49,028 nt of DNA from CAZCAQ01 sp964496905. Its GTDB lineage: Bacteria; Patescibacteriota; WWE3; UBA101185; UBA10185. The notes under the pieces were generated by a model that had not been told where the DNA came from, did no database searches, and saw nothing but the letters and a program-made list of their open reading frames with translations. Positions 39,594 through 47,933 of the stretch are shown piece after piece. Each line of letters opens with the position of its first letter. Position 1 is the first letter of the stretch. The stretch lies in NCBI GenBank assembly GCA_964496905.1, contig CAZCAQ010000008.1, positions 1-49,028 of the forward strand, in the 5' to 3' direction. The position numbers and the translations under genes were made by a program.

Positions 39594-40170
39594 TGTTTAA
39601 GTACGAGGCAACGTACGCATGAATTTTCTCATCTTCAATGCTTGCGAGCAAACTATTAAAAAATCCGGTAACAATTAAGTTTTCGGCATCGGTTTGGCTC
39701 ATTCCACGGCTTTTTAAGTAAAAAAGTTGCATTGGATCAATGCGACCAGTTGTGGAACCGTGTGAAGCTTTTACGTCATTTGCGTCAATTTCTAGAATTG
39801 GCTCCGATTTGTTGTGAGTGTTTTCTCCAAGTACTAAAACGTTATGTTCTAAATACGAAGAAGTTTGTTGCGCAGGCTTTTTAATTATTATTTTTCCTGC
39901 AAAAGTAGACTGAGAGTTTGATTGCATCGAACCTTTTACTTCGGTACTGCATGAAGTATTTGGAACGTTGTGAATTGTCTCGACAACGATTTTTATTGTG
40001 GTATGCTGGGTTGAATTATAAAGCCCGATTACTTTTGCAGTTACCCCGCTTGTGTTAAATTCAAAAGTTTGAGTGCTATCGCAAGACTTGCTTAAATCCA
40101 AAACAAAAACTGTATCCTGCGTAACGTCAAAAGTTTGTGAAGTTGTTGGATCAATTAATTGCGTATGCAC
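39586..40170 (-). CDS. sufD: SufD-like Fe-S assembly protein (short)
   Basis: A 194-aa member of the SufB/SufD family: the right-handed beta-helix core (NVLVLGENTHNKSEPILEIDANDVKASHGSTTGRIDPMQLFYLKSRGMSQTDAENLIVTGFFNSLL) is clear. Typical SufD is about 400 aa, so the N-terminal half is missing or reduced. The HG-ST-G-ID region at the SufB-SufD interface is kept. It starts at the sufB stop (1-nt overlap) and overlaps sufS by 8 nt. It probably pairs with SufB and SufC. Confidence 0.85.
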   Translation of the reverse strand: MHTQLIDPTTSQTFDVTQDTVFVLDLSKSCDSTQTFEFNTSGVTAKVIGLYNSTQHTTIKIVVETIHNVPNTSCSTEVKGSMQSNSQSTFAGKIIIKKPAQQTSSYLEHNVLVLGENTHNKSEPILEIDANDVKASHGSTTGRIDPMQLFYLKSRGMSQTDAENLIVTGFFNSLLASIEDEKIHAYVASYLNNA

Positions 40171-42608
40171 TAGCCTACCGATCCTTCCATTTCAAGTTCA
40201 ATAAGTCGGTTTAATTCAACGGCATATTCGAGTGGAAGTTGTTTTACAATTGGTTCAATAAATCCTGAAACAATCAAACCCATTGCTTGAGGCTCGGTTA
40301 AGCCGCGAGACATCAAATAAAAGATTTTTTCTTCGCCGATTTTGCTTACAGTTGCTTCGTGTTCAATGTTTGCCGAACTTTCGTCAATTTTCATAACTGG
40401 AAAAGTGTCTGAAGCAGAATCTGCATCTAAAATGAGCGCGTCACATTCAACTCGTGATTTTGCGTTTTTTGCTGTTGGAGTAACTGCAACTAGCCCGCGG
40501 TAACTTGTTCTGCCACCATTTGCACTTACTGATTTTGAAACTATTAAGCTTGATGTATTGGGGGCAAGGTGCACCATTTTTGCTCCAGCGTCTTGGTGTT
40601 GGGCCGCCCCTGCGTATGCAATGGATAGAACTTCGCCTCGTGCGCCGTTTCCTACTAAGTAACACGAAGGGTATTTCATAGTCGCCTTGGAACCTAAATT
40701 TCCGTCAACCCACTCCATGACTGCATTCTCCTCAACACGAGCTCTTTTTGTTACTAAGTTATAAACATTTGATGACCAATTTTGAATAGTTGTATAACGA
40801 AAACGAGCATTTTTCTTAACTATTACTTCAACTACTGCTGAATGTAGTGAATTTGAAGAATACACAGGCGCTGTGCAGTTATGAACTGCAACTCCAGCAA
40901 CAACATATGATTCATCTTCTTCAACACTAAAATTATAGACAGGAACATTCTCAACTTTTATTTCTGAAATTGATCTTATTGGATAATAAGCATATTTTTC
41001 ATCTATGTAATAAGGTGTAGCTCTTTTATGCCCATTCAATTTTATAGGGATTTCTTTTTCTCCCACAAGTGCGGCAAATGCATTTAAATACTCGCCGCCA
41101 ATAACGACAGTGTACATGTTTTGTCTGTTTTCATGACCTCGATCTCTTAAGTTTATAGATGCTGCAATATTTTGGCGTAGAAGCAAATCGCGAATTTGGA
41201 TTGCTAACTGTTTGGAAACCGTACACACCCTAAACAACTCTTTCAAGCCTGATGATGTCTGGGACTTATAATAATTGCCATCACCACGATAATGCCCTTT
41301 TATTAATTCACTTTGTAAATCGGCTGGGGATTTCATTGCCCACACAGGTAAATGTTTTGAGTTAGAAGAAGTTCCAAATTCTTTAAAGATGCGCGCTAGG
41401 ACTACAGATGAGAAAACTAACTCTAGACCTTTTCGGTCTTTGTAAGGAATTTCGTTGGATTTATCCAAACCAAAAACTTCTTTTACTAATGATTTAACAT
41501 CATCAATGTACTCTTGTTCTTCATTGGAGAATGAAAACCTCAAATAGCCTTTGTCCTCTACACTTCCTTCGGCTAAATAGTATCCAATTAACCTAAAAAA
41601 ACTTTTGCTTAAAGCAATATCTACAGATTGTTCTTCTTTGCTTTTCATTACATTAAAAGTGATTGTGGTATTAGGGCTCGCTTCACGATCAACGGGGATT
41701 GCAACATAATCCTTTACATGCAAATCACAGGCAGGTACCCATTCTAAATCAAACTTTTTGTTCCGCTCATTTTGCAACTGACGTCTTGCTATAAGAATAG
41801 GATGTTCTTCGGTACACTCGATGCGTTCGAATGGAAGCCCTTTTATATCAATATCGAACAATAAGCCTTCATAGTCTCTCTTCTGCGTGTTATACACTTT
41901 TTTGTATCCACCTTGATGCGTTAAAACTTCATCCCCTTCAGTAATATCTTCTATATTCTTAAAACCATCTTTTGTCGAAACACGCTGGCCAGCAGTAAAA
42001 CAACCCTCAACATAGTGAGCCTCAGCACCTTCATCAACAATAATAAGTGTTCGTTCAAATTGACCAAAATCTTTGGCGTTAATTCTAAAATATGCTTGCA
42101 AAGGACGTTTAACTTTTACACCTTTTGGAATGTAAACAAANNNNNNNNNNNNNNNNNNNNNNNNNNNNNNNNNNNNNNNNNNNNNNNNNNNNNNNNNNNN
42201 NNNNNNNNNNNNNNNNNNNNNNNNNNNNNNNNNNNNNNNNCGTTCAAAAGTGTTTTTCATTTGCTCGGGAACATCTTCCCAAGTTTTTTCGGAATGGTCG
42301 GTTGGTTTTAAATAATAGTAAATATCGTCAAAATTAATTCCACTAAGGTCCGCACCCCAATTTGGCATTGGTTTTTCAAAAAATGTCTTTAGAGAGTGCA
42401 ATCTAAAATCGCGCATCCACGCAGGCTCTTGTTTAAGTTCAGAAATTTGCCCAACAACGTGTTCGCTTAAACCTTTTTCTGATTTAAACACAAACTGTTC
42501 TTTTACATTAAATCCGTATTGCTCTTCGTAGTTTGCATTTACGGAAACAAAATTTGGGGATTGCTTGTTGTCATCTGCCGGGGTATCGGCCATGTTTTTT
42601 CGACCCAT
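40170..42608 (-). CDS. sufB: SufB with in-frame intein (contains assembly gap)
   Basis: SufB is the core scaffold of the SufBCD complex. The N-extein has FVYIPKGVKVKRPLQAYFRIN and TLIIVDEGAEAHYVEG. The C-extein resumes with CTAPVYSSNSLHSAVVEV, and ends with the NIEHEATVSKIGEEKIFYLMSRGL motif. A 375-aa intein (40878-42002) sits between Gly and Cys of EG-CTAP. 100 N (42141-42240) hide part of the N-extein. The start is placed at the ATG 42606-42608 after the sufC stop, with AAAGGA upstream; in-frame codons up to 42644 overlap sufC and seem unlikely. The spliced product would be about 440 aa plus gap, near the family norm. Confidence 0.93.
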   Translation of the reverse strand: MGRKNMADTPADDNKQSPNFVSVNANYEEQYGFNVKEQFVFKSEKGLSEHVVGQISELKQEPAWMRDFRLHSLKTFFEKPMPNWGADLSGINFDDIYYYLKPTDHSEKTWEDVPEQMKNTFEXXXXXXXXXXXXXXXXXXXXXXXXXXXXXXXXXXFVYIPKGVKVKRPLQAYFRINAKDFGQFERTLIIVDEGAEAHYVEGCFTAGQRVSTKDGFKNIEDITEGDEVLTHQGGYKKVYNTQKRDYEGLLFDIDIKGLPFERIECTEEHPILIARRQLQNERNKKFDLEWVPACDLHVKDYVAIPVDREASPNTTITFNVMKSKEEQSVDIALSKSFFRLIGYYLAEGSVEDKGYLRFSFSNEEQEYIDDVKSLVKEVFGLDKSNEIPYKDRKGLELVFSSVVLARIFKEFGTSSNSKHLPVWAMKSPADLQSELIKGHYRGDGNYYKSQTSSGLKELFRVCTVSKQLAIQIRDLLLRQNIAASINLRDRGHENRQNMYTVVIGGEYLNAFAALVGEKEIPIKLNGHKRATPYYIDEKYAYYPIRSISEIKVENVPVYNFSVEEDESYVVAGVAVHNCTAPVYSSNSLHSAVVEVIVKKNARFRYTTIQNWSSNVYNLVTKRARVEENAVMEWVDGNLGSKATMKYPSCYLVGNGARGEVLSIAYAGAAQHQDAGAKMVHLAPNTSSLIVSKSVSANGGRTSYRGLVAVTPTAKNAKSRVECDALILDADSASDTFPVMKIDESSANIEHEATVSKIGEEKIFYLMSRGLTEPQAMGLIVSGFIEPIVKQLPLEYAVELNRLIELEMEGSVG
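40878..42002 (-). mobile_element. SufB intein with LAGLIDADG homing endonuclease, 375 aa
   Basis: The first residue is Cys and the end is His374-Asn375, followed by extein Cys (+1), all that standard splicing needs. Block B has TEEHP (Thr64, His67); blocks F/G read VYNFSVEEDESYVVAGVAVHN. Two LAGLIDADG-type motifs are LIGYYLAEGS (138-147) and LIKGHYRGDG (233-242), each keeping its acidic residue, so the nuclease may be active. The insertion point EG|CTAP is a known SufB intein site. Confidence 0.95.
42141..42240. other. Assembly gap (100 N) inside sufB
   Basis: Exactly 100 N within the N-extein of sufB; true size unknown, though the frame is retained on both sides if the gap length is close to correct. 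Confidence 0.99.
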
Positions 42609-42612
42609 ATGC

Positions 42613-43344
42613 TTAGTCCTTTCCTTTAAAACCTTTTTCTTCAAGTTCGTGCGCTAATTCTTTGCCGCCTTCGTTTACAATTTTTCCTTCTTTCATAATA
42701 TAAACTTTTTGAGCGTCAATATATTTTAAAATTCGAGTGTAGTGAGTAATGAGCAAAACACTCATGTTATTTTGTTTTTTTAAATGTTCAACGGTTTTGC
42801 CGACAAGTTTTAAGGCATCAACATCAAGTCCACTGTCGGTTTCGTCTAAAATTGCGAGCTTAGGTTCAATAATTAAAAGTTGAAGCATTTCCATGCGTTT
42901 TTTCTCTCCGCCTGAAAAACCTTCGTTTAAAGAACGAGTTGCAAAATCAGCATTCATTTCTAAAAATGCCATTTTTTCTTTTAAAATCTCTCGGAATTTT
43001 ACCGGCGATAAATTTGCCGAATGATGAATGTTGTAAATCATTCGCAAATAATTTGAAACATCAACACCAGGAATTTCACTTGGGTACTGAAACGATAAAA
43101 AGATGCCTTTTTGAGACCTTTCTGTTGGTTCCATTTCTAAAATATCTTCGCCGTTAAATTCAACTGAGCCTTCAAAAACTTCGTATGATGGATGACCCAT
43201 TATTGCTTGTGCAAGTGTTGATTTTCCGCTTCCGTTTGGTCCCATTAAAACTGTTGTGGTACCTGATTCTACAACTAGGTCAACACCGTTTAATATTTGA
43301 ACTTGGTCAGCTTTTACTTGTAATTTGTTTATTTTTAGACTCAT
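42613..43344 (-). CDS. sufC: SufC, ABC-type ATPase of Fe-S assembly
   Basis: A 243-aa ATPase powering SufBCD. Walker A is GPNGSGKST, the signature FSGGEKKRMEML, Walker B LAILDETDSGLD, and the H-loop follows in LITHYTR. The FLSFQYPSEIPGV segment is typical for SufC. It lies 17 nt after the ArsR-type regulator gene and 4 nt before the sufB ATG. Confidence 0.97.
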   Translation of the reverse strand: MSLKINKLQVKADQVQILNGVDLVVESGTTTVLMGPNGSGKSTLAQAIMGHPSYEVFEGSVEFNGEDILEMEPTERSQKGIFLSFQYPSEIPGVDVSNYLRMIYNIHHSANLSPVKFREILKEKMAFLEMNADFATRSLNEGFSGGEKKRMEMLQLLIIEPKLAILDETDSGLDVDALKLVGKTVEHLKKQNNMSVLLITHYTRILKYIDAQKVYIMKEGKIVNEGGKELAHELEEKGFKGKD

Positions 43345-43361
43345 ATTTTTTGAAATGCAAA

Positions 43362-43700
43362 TTAGCCTACAAAATTAAGATTACTTAGTACGCATTCTTT
43401 GTTACGTGTGGAACAAACATGATTTATACTAAAATGAACTTCTTTACCTTTTTTTCTACTTTTTAATAAACCTTGATCTTGCATCATATGAAGATGGTAC
43501 GAAATAGTTGGCTGTCTTAAACCTACATGTGAAGTTATTTCGTTAACAGTAGCTTCTTCGTGATTTTTAAGGTATGCATATATCTCCATACGGGATTCAA
43601 TACCCAAGGATTTAAAACATTCTCTACAAATTTTTGTAGGATGACCTATTAATTTGGATGCCGCTTCCTCGGTTATATGTTTTGATCTTTTTCTTTCCAT
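43362..43700 (-). CDS. ArsR-type regulator with four cysteines, likely Suf regulator
   Basis: A 112-aa winged-helix protein (SRMEIYAYLKNHEEATVNEITSHVGLRQPTISYHLHMMQDQGLLKSRKKGKEVHFSI) of the ArsR fold. Two cysteine pairs flank the DNA-binding core: Cys25/Cys28 (KICREC) and Cys96/Cys103 (HVCSTRNKEC). They could bind a Fe-S cluster or a metal. As first gene of the suf operon, it is well placed to shut the operon off when clusters are plentiful, like SufR or IscR but of another family. This role is inferred from position and cysteines. Confidence 0.78.
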   Translation of the reverse strand: MERKRSKHITEEAASKLIGHPTKICRECFKSLGIESRMEIYAYLKNHEEATVNEITSHVGLRQPTISYHLHMMQDQGLLKSRKKGKEVHFSINHVCSTRNKECVLSNLNFVG

Positions 43701-43735
43701 ACTATTACTATTTGTTACAAATACAGCGAATAATG

Positions 43736-43756
43736 CTATTTCAGCTGATCAAATAG
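43736..43756 (-). promoter_or_regulatory. Candidate suf operator
   Basis: Inverted repeat CTATTT-9-AAATAG directly downstream of the -10, across the expected transcription start. Likely binding site for the ArsR-type regulator. Confidence 0.5.
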
Positions 43757-43785
43757 ATAATAGTCTATGCTTTAACACCTGTCAA
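43757..43785 (-). promoter_or_regulatory. suf operon promoter
   Basis: Minus strand TTGACA (43780-43785), 17 bp, TATTAT (43757-43762). The 5' UTR is about 50 nt, longer than most in this window, leaving room for the operator. Confidence 0.75.
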
Positions 43786-43811
43786 ATAAGAGGTTCTTGG
43801 TGCGGATTGCA

Positions 43812-46800
43812 TTATGGAGTAGTGCTATTGTAGCAAGAAGGCCTGTTACTCCAACCGCTTTCAGTACCCCAAAATGCCACTAAAATATATGGGTTAATGT
43901 TTTTTTCTTTTGCTTTGGCCAAAACAATAGGCAATTGTTGCTCTCGCAGAGCCTTTAGAGCAGGGTTATCTATGTTACGACTATCCATATAGTTTCCATT
44001 ATAGTATGCGCCCACAAGAGAGTTGAACACTGTATCCATAGTTATGCTATCTGGCCATGCGTGAGTTTTAAGCGGACAACGTCCAGCGTTTAATGCGCCT
44101 CTGTAATAGTCAAAGTTAACATCACCTGGACTTCGGCCAAAACCTACGCAACTTTGTGGCAACCCCGCATGTTCAGGTTTTATCTCGGCAGGTACTTTTG
44201 GAGGCATTTGGTTTTCGCATACACGGTCCAAGCCACTTACAGCTGTGTTATCAATAAAGTCTGTTACATTCCAAGCGTAAGGACTTCCAGAAAATTCAAC
44301 AATACAATATGGGCCATATTCGTCTATAAGCACTGAGGTTTGCTTGTTTCTATCTCCAGCAATAGTATTTGCAGCTGATTCGAGTGATTCTTCAAAGCTA
44401 ATAGGGTCGGCTACACCATCTCCATCTCTATCAACGTTAAATGCGTTACAAGTTGAAATAGGGTTGGCACGTGCACCAATTACGGCATCTCCTCTTAAAA
44501 TATCACCGTAGTATGGAGGATCAGATTTTTTATACAGGTTATCGGCTACACAACTTACGTATTGACCAGTATCTGTTTTAACCACGTCATTGGTGGCAGT
44601 TCCTATTACTTCTTCGTAATTTGCTTGAACTGTGGCTGTCACACCACCAACATCGCAAGAGTTTCTAGTTTCACCTGGCAACAACAATGCGTCTGCTAAA
44701 GCGGCCATTGCCAAGTTTTGAGCTGTGGATTTTCTTTGTTCAACTACGACGGTGTTTTCCACATTACCTATACAATCGGGATGAACAGCCTCGCCAGGTA
44801 ATGGCTCGCCCCACTCAAGAGGAGGTTGATCTTGAATAATATGAGTGCATTCAACTCCAGCGGGACAGTTTAACCTTTGGTCCGCGTTGCAGGGTAAGGG
44901 GTCACCACCATCAGGATTGGGAATTTCGCAAATGTTTTCACATGCACAACGATCTTTTACTACATTGCCATCTGCATCAGTAACCCTGCAGCTAACCACC
45001 ATATTGCTGGCATTTGCTGTACATTCCGGACATTGACAATAACCAGGGTAACGCACTGTACCCCATAACCACTGAATACATTGACCTCCTTCATCCTCTC
45101 TGCTTCCACCAAATATCGACCACCCTCTACCAATAAAGTTTGATATCATGGTTCCTATTCCTCCCCACTTTATTTCGACGTTTAAAAATTCTGTTGGAAT
45201 ACCTTCACGCTGCGCAACAGACCCCGGAACTAATTTTCCAGAGACAGCGTTTTTTATTTCTTCGTATTCACCTTCATGTAAGATATTTACGTCATTAAGT
45301 GGATTTGGGCACTCGGAATTTACGTGCTCTTTTTGGGGGCACATGCAAAAATTAACAACCGGGAAGCCTATTTTTCTGCATTCATTATCACCAGCAACTC
45401 CATACATTTCTTTTGGAGAGTAGTCATCTACTGTTTTTTCTGTTTGAAATCTAGCATCATTGGGATATGCCATTAATCCCGCGTAACCGTTTGCATTTGA
45501 ATCAGGATTTTGAGGATCTCCATAAGTTAAAACACTACCTAATTTACCCATTTTGTCAGCAGGTTGCTCAGCCAGTTCTTTTGATGCATAAGATCGTAAA
45601 CTTGTAGTATCATCACCGTTTAAAATGCCGTTAATGGGATAGTCTCGCGCACATTTGTTATCTCCTTCTCCACACTCAATTGTTTCAGCACTATCATCAA
45701 GATTGTGATTAAAACTGAGTTCACCACTTACAATAGATATACCAAAAGGAATAGCTCTAAAACACATGCCAGGAAAATTATCCGATGTGTATCTTTTGCC
45801 TGTGCCTGCATATCCTTTTAACTCGTACAAGGTTTTGCCGCCCTTGTAAGGAACTTCAACCTCGCCCAATAACATAGGATCACCTTCTTCGTTATATGCA
45901 AAAGCCATGTCAGGATCCATGACCTTAATGTGATCTTCAAGACGCGCAGGGTTGTTTACCAATCGGGATAAATTATCTATGGCAAATACGTTTGTTTTAC
46001 CTAAAACATCTCTTTCACCAGTACGTAAATGGCTGTTCATAGCTCTAATGTGCGCTGCTGAAGGAAGTATTTGAGGATGGTTTTTGTCTAAACTAAAAGG
46101 AGATGGTTGATTGGGATTATCGTTATACTTTTCGTAAAGTTTTGCCAACATAGGTCCACACAACACATTTGCTACATTGGAAGTTGCATCAAAAGGTGCT
46201 CTACCTAAGGAGGTAAGTGGGTTAAGATAGTTAAATTCATCACGCAAAACTTGTTTTCGTTCTTGAGGCATACACATTTCGTATGGCGCAGGATTGGCTG
46301 GGTCACAATCTAAATATGGACTAACCCTGCGGGGAAGAAAGAATCTATCAACATCGTATTTAACAACTTTTTGTTCAGCTGGTCCGTTTTCGTCTTCAAC
46401 AGGGTCAGTAAGTCCAACTCGCGTTTTTGCTCTTTCAGTTATTGCACGACTTTGAGCATAAGGAGCCTCCATGCAAACTGAGAATTTGTCAAAATTTGTT
46501 AGTGGGATGTTTTCGCCAGGACTAACAGGTCTTAATTCTAAATAAGGCCTTACTGCGTTTCCGTCAGGGTCAGTAGTTTTGTATGTACCTTTACAGTTTG
46601 CATCTACATCAAGATCAATAATCCCATCGGTATCTTTTGTTAAATCGCATTTGTACAAGTCCGCAATTTGACCATCACACGAATAAGCAATAAACCGTTC
46701 TTTTACATATTCTGTTTGATGAACTACAAGCGAATAATAGCCGGCGCTGTCAGTTGATACGTGCGGAGATCTTCTATAGTCAATATTAACCAATCTTCCA

Positions 46801-47852
46801 GGGTTAGACCTTGCACCAAGCTTACTTACGGTACATGGATCACCAGTGTAATTTGTAACAACGGCGTTTCTAAATGCTAACCCCGGTTTCATAATTGTAG
46901 AACCAGATCCATCTGGATTTGGCGTATCAGTCCAAGTGGCTTGAGTAACACGACCTCTAACTGTAAGTGTTTTAACTACTGGGTCATTTTCGGGTAGGGC
47001 ACAGGCATATTCGTCTTGAGTAATTGGGATTACATAGCCGTCTGAACAAGTCCAATCTTCTGATGCACTTGTCACAGATATACCACAACCGTCTGTAATA
47101 CCAACGCCCATGTTTGCATCACTAAAACCCACCAAACCGCAACCTTCCATGTAAGCAAAACCATCACCAGCACCAGCGCCTGCATCTCCCGAAATTGTTA
47201 CAACTGGAGCAGTGTTTGTTGCTCCTGTACAAAATGTAAACTCCTCCGCTTCATAGTATCCAGTGATTTTTAAGCTAGGAGTTTGACCGCATGCGGGGTA
47301 ACCTGACTGAGGGTCTTGCAATCCACAAACAACCATATCTTCTTTAGTGTTTATGTTGTACCCACTGTTTGCACCTGCAGGTACTTTTGTATCAAAACTT
47401 AAAATATTATGAGTTTGTTGTGGGTAACTTTGACCTACCACAACTGTATTTGGGAGCCAACGAGCACCATCTGTAAGTGGAGTTTGGCCCGGCGTGGCAC
47501 AAGTTGATGATGAATCAAGTGTATAAGCGGCTTTATTACCATTTGAACAAATTGCCTGCGCACCTGCAAACGGTGCCCAGCTTGTATCTTCTCTTCTGTA
47601 AATCCCATCGTCTTTTAAGAAAAATTGTTCATAGTTATCATTTTTAAACTGGCGCACTGGAGTACCGTCTCCACTACCAAGACTTTCATATGAAACAACC
47701 TCCCCTGTACTTAATGAGTGTGTTGGGAAATCAGGTTGCGCAATAAAATTCCGTAGATCTACCTCTTGCGCCAAAGAAACTTGACCAAATATGGGCTTGA
47801 GTAGGCATAGTGAAAAGAATGCAAAAATGTAAAATATAACTTTCCTAAACAC
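43812..47852 (-). CDS. Giant Cys-rich secreted protein with C-terminal lysozyme-fold domain, 1346 aa
   Basis: An N-terminal signal peptide (FYIFAFFSLCLLKPIFGQ) but no further clear membrane helix, so probably released or wall-bound. The body is Asn/Pro/Gly-rich with dozens of Cys. Around 370 it has a carboxypeptidase-regulatory-like beta fold (STDSAGYYSLVV). A Cys cluster at ~960-1050 includes CQCPEC and CACENIC. The last ~214 residues (1133-1346) match the lysozyme-fold domain of the 34165 gene, with candidate catalytic Glu1331 in TESGWS. Only this copy has a Ca-binding loop DRDGDGVAD. It stops at the point where the paralogue continues into its CBM. The start is a GTG, 6 nt after an extended -10. 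Confidence 0.7.
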   Translation of the reverse strand: MFRKVIFYIFAFFSLCLLKPIFGQVSLAQEVDLRNFIAQPDFPTHSLSTGEVVSYESLGSGDGTPVRQFKNDNYEQFFLKDDGIYRREDTSWAPFAGAQAICSNGNKAAYTLDSSSTCATPGQTPLTDGARWLPNTVVVGQSYPQQTHNILSFDTKVPAGANSGYNINTKEDMVVCGLQDPQSGYPACGQTPSLKITGYYEAEEFTFCTGATNTAPVVTISGDAGAGAGDGFAYMEGCGLVGFSDANMGVGITDGCGISVTSASEDWTCSDGYVIPITQDEYACALPENDPVVKTLTVRGRVTQATWTDTPNPDGSGSTIMKPGLAFRNAVVTNYTGDPCTVSKLGARSNPGRLVNIDYRRSPHVSTDSAGYYSLVVHQTEYVKERFIAYSCDGQIADLYKCDLTKDTDGIIDLDVDANCKGTYKTTDPDGNAVRPYLELRPVSPGENIPLTNFDKFSVCMEAPYAQSRAITERAKTRVGLTDPVEDENGPAEQKVVKYDVDRFFLPRRVSPYLDCDPANPAPYEMCMPQERKQVLRDEFNYLNPLTSLGRAPFDATSNVANVLCGPMLAKLYEKYNDNPNQPSPFSLDKNHPQILPSAAHIRAMNSHLRTGERDVLGKTNVFAIDNLSRLVNNPARLEDHIKVMDPDMAFAYNEEGDPMLLGEVEVPYKGGKTLYELKGYAGTGKRYTSDNFPGMCFRAIPFGISIVSGELSFNHNLDDSAETIECGEGDNKCARDYPINGILNGDDTTSLRSYASKELAEQPADKMGKLGSVLTYGDPQNPDSNANGYAGLMAYPNDARFQTEKTVDDYSPKEMYGVAGDNECRKIGFPVVNFCMCPQKEHVNSECPNPLNDVNILHEGEYEEIKNAVSGKLVPGSVAQREGIPTEFLNVEIKWGGIGTMISNFIGRGWSIFGGSREDEGGQCIQWLWGTVRYPGYCQCPECTANASNMVVSCRVTDADGNVVKDRCACENICEIPNPDGGDPLPCNADQRLNCPAGVECTHIIQDQPPLEWGEPLPGEAVHPDCIGNVENTVVVEQRKSTAQNLAMAALADALLLPGETRNSCDVGGVTATVQANYEEVIGTATNDVVKTDTGQYVSCVADNLYKKSDPPYYGDILRGDAVIGARANPISTCNAFNVDRDGDGVADPISFEESLESAANTIAGDRNKQTSVLIDEYGPYCIVEFSGSPYAWNVTDFIDNTAVSGLDRVCENQMPPKVPAEIKPEHAGLPQSCVGFGRSPGDVNFDYYRGALNAGRCPLKTHAWPDSITMDTVFNSLVGAYYNGNYMDSRNIDNPALKALREQQLPIVLAKAKEKNINPYILVAFWGTESGWSNRPSCYNSTTP

Positions 47853-47858
47853 ACAACA

Positions 47859-47867
47859 ATTATACCA
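47859..47867 (-). promoter_or_regulatory. Extended -10 of the giant secreted protein gene
   Basis: Minus strand TGGTATAAT is a perfect extended -10, ending 6 nt before the GTG start. Confidence 0.6.
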
Positions 47868-47918
47868 ATTAATTTACGTCTAGCCGAGAGTTTTTTGTAT
47901 AAAAACCGCCAGTTAACG

Positions 47919-47927
47919 TGATAAAAT
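47919..47927 (+). promoter_or_regulatory. Extended -10 of the DUF1189 gene
   Basis: TGATAAAAT ends 6 nt before the ATG at 47934. Confidence 0.5.
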
Positions 47928-47933
47928 CAAAAT

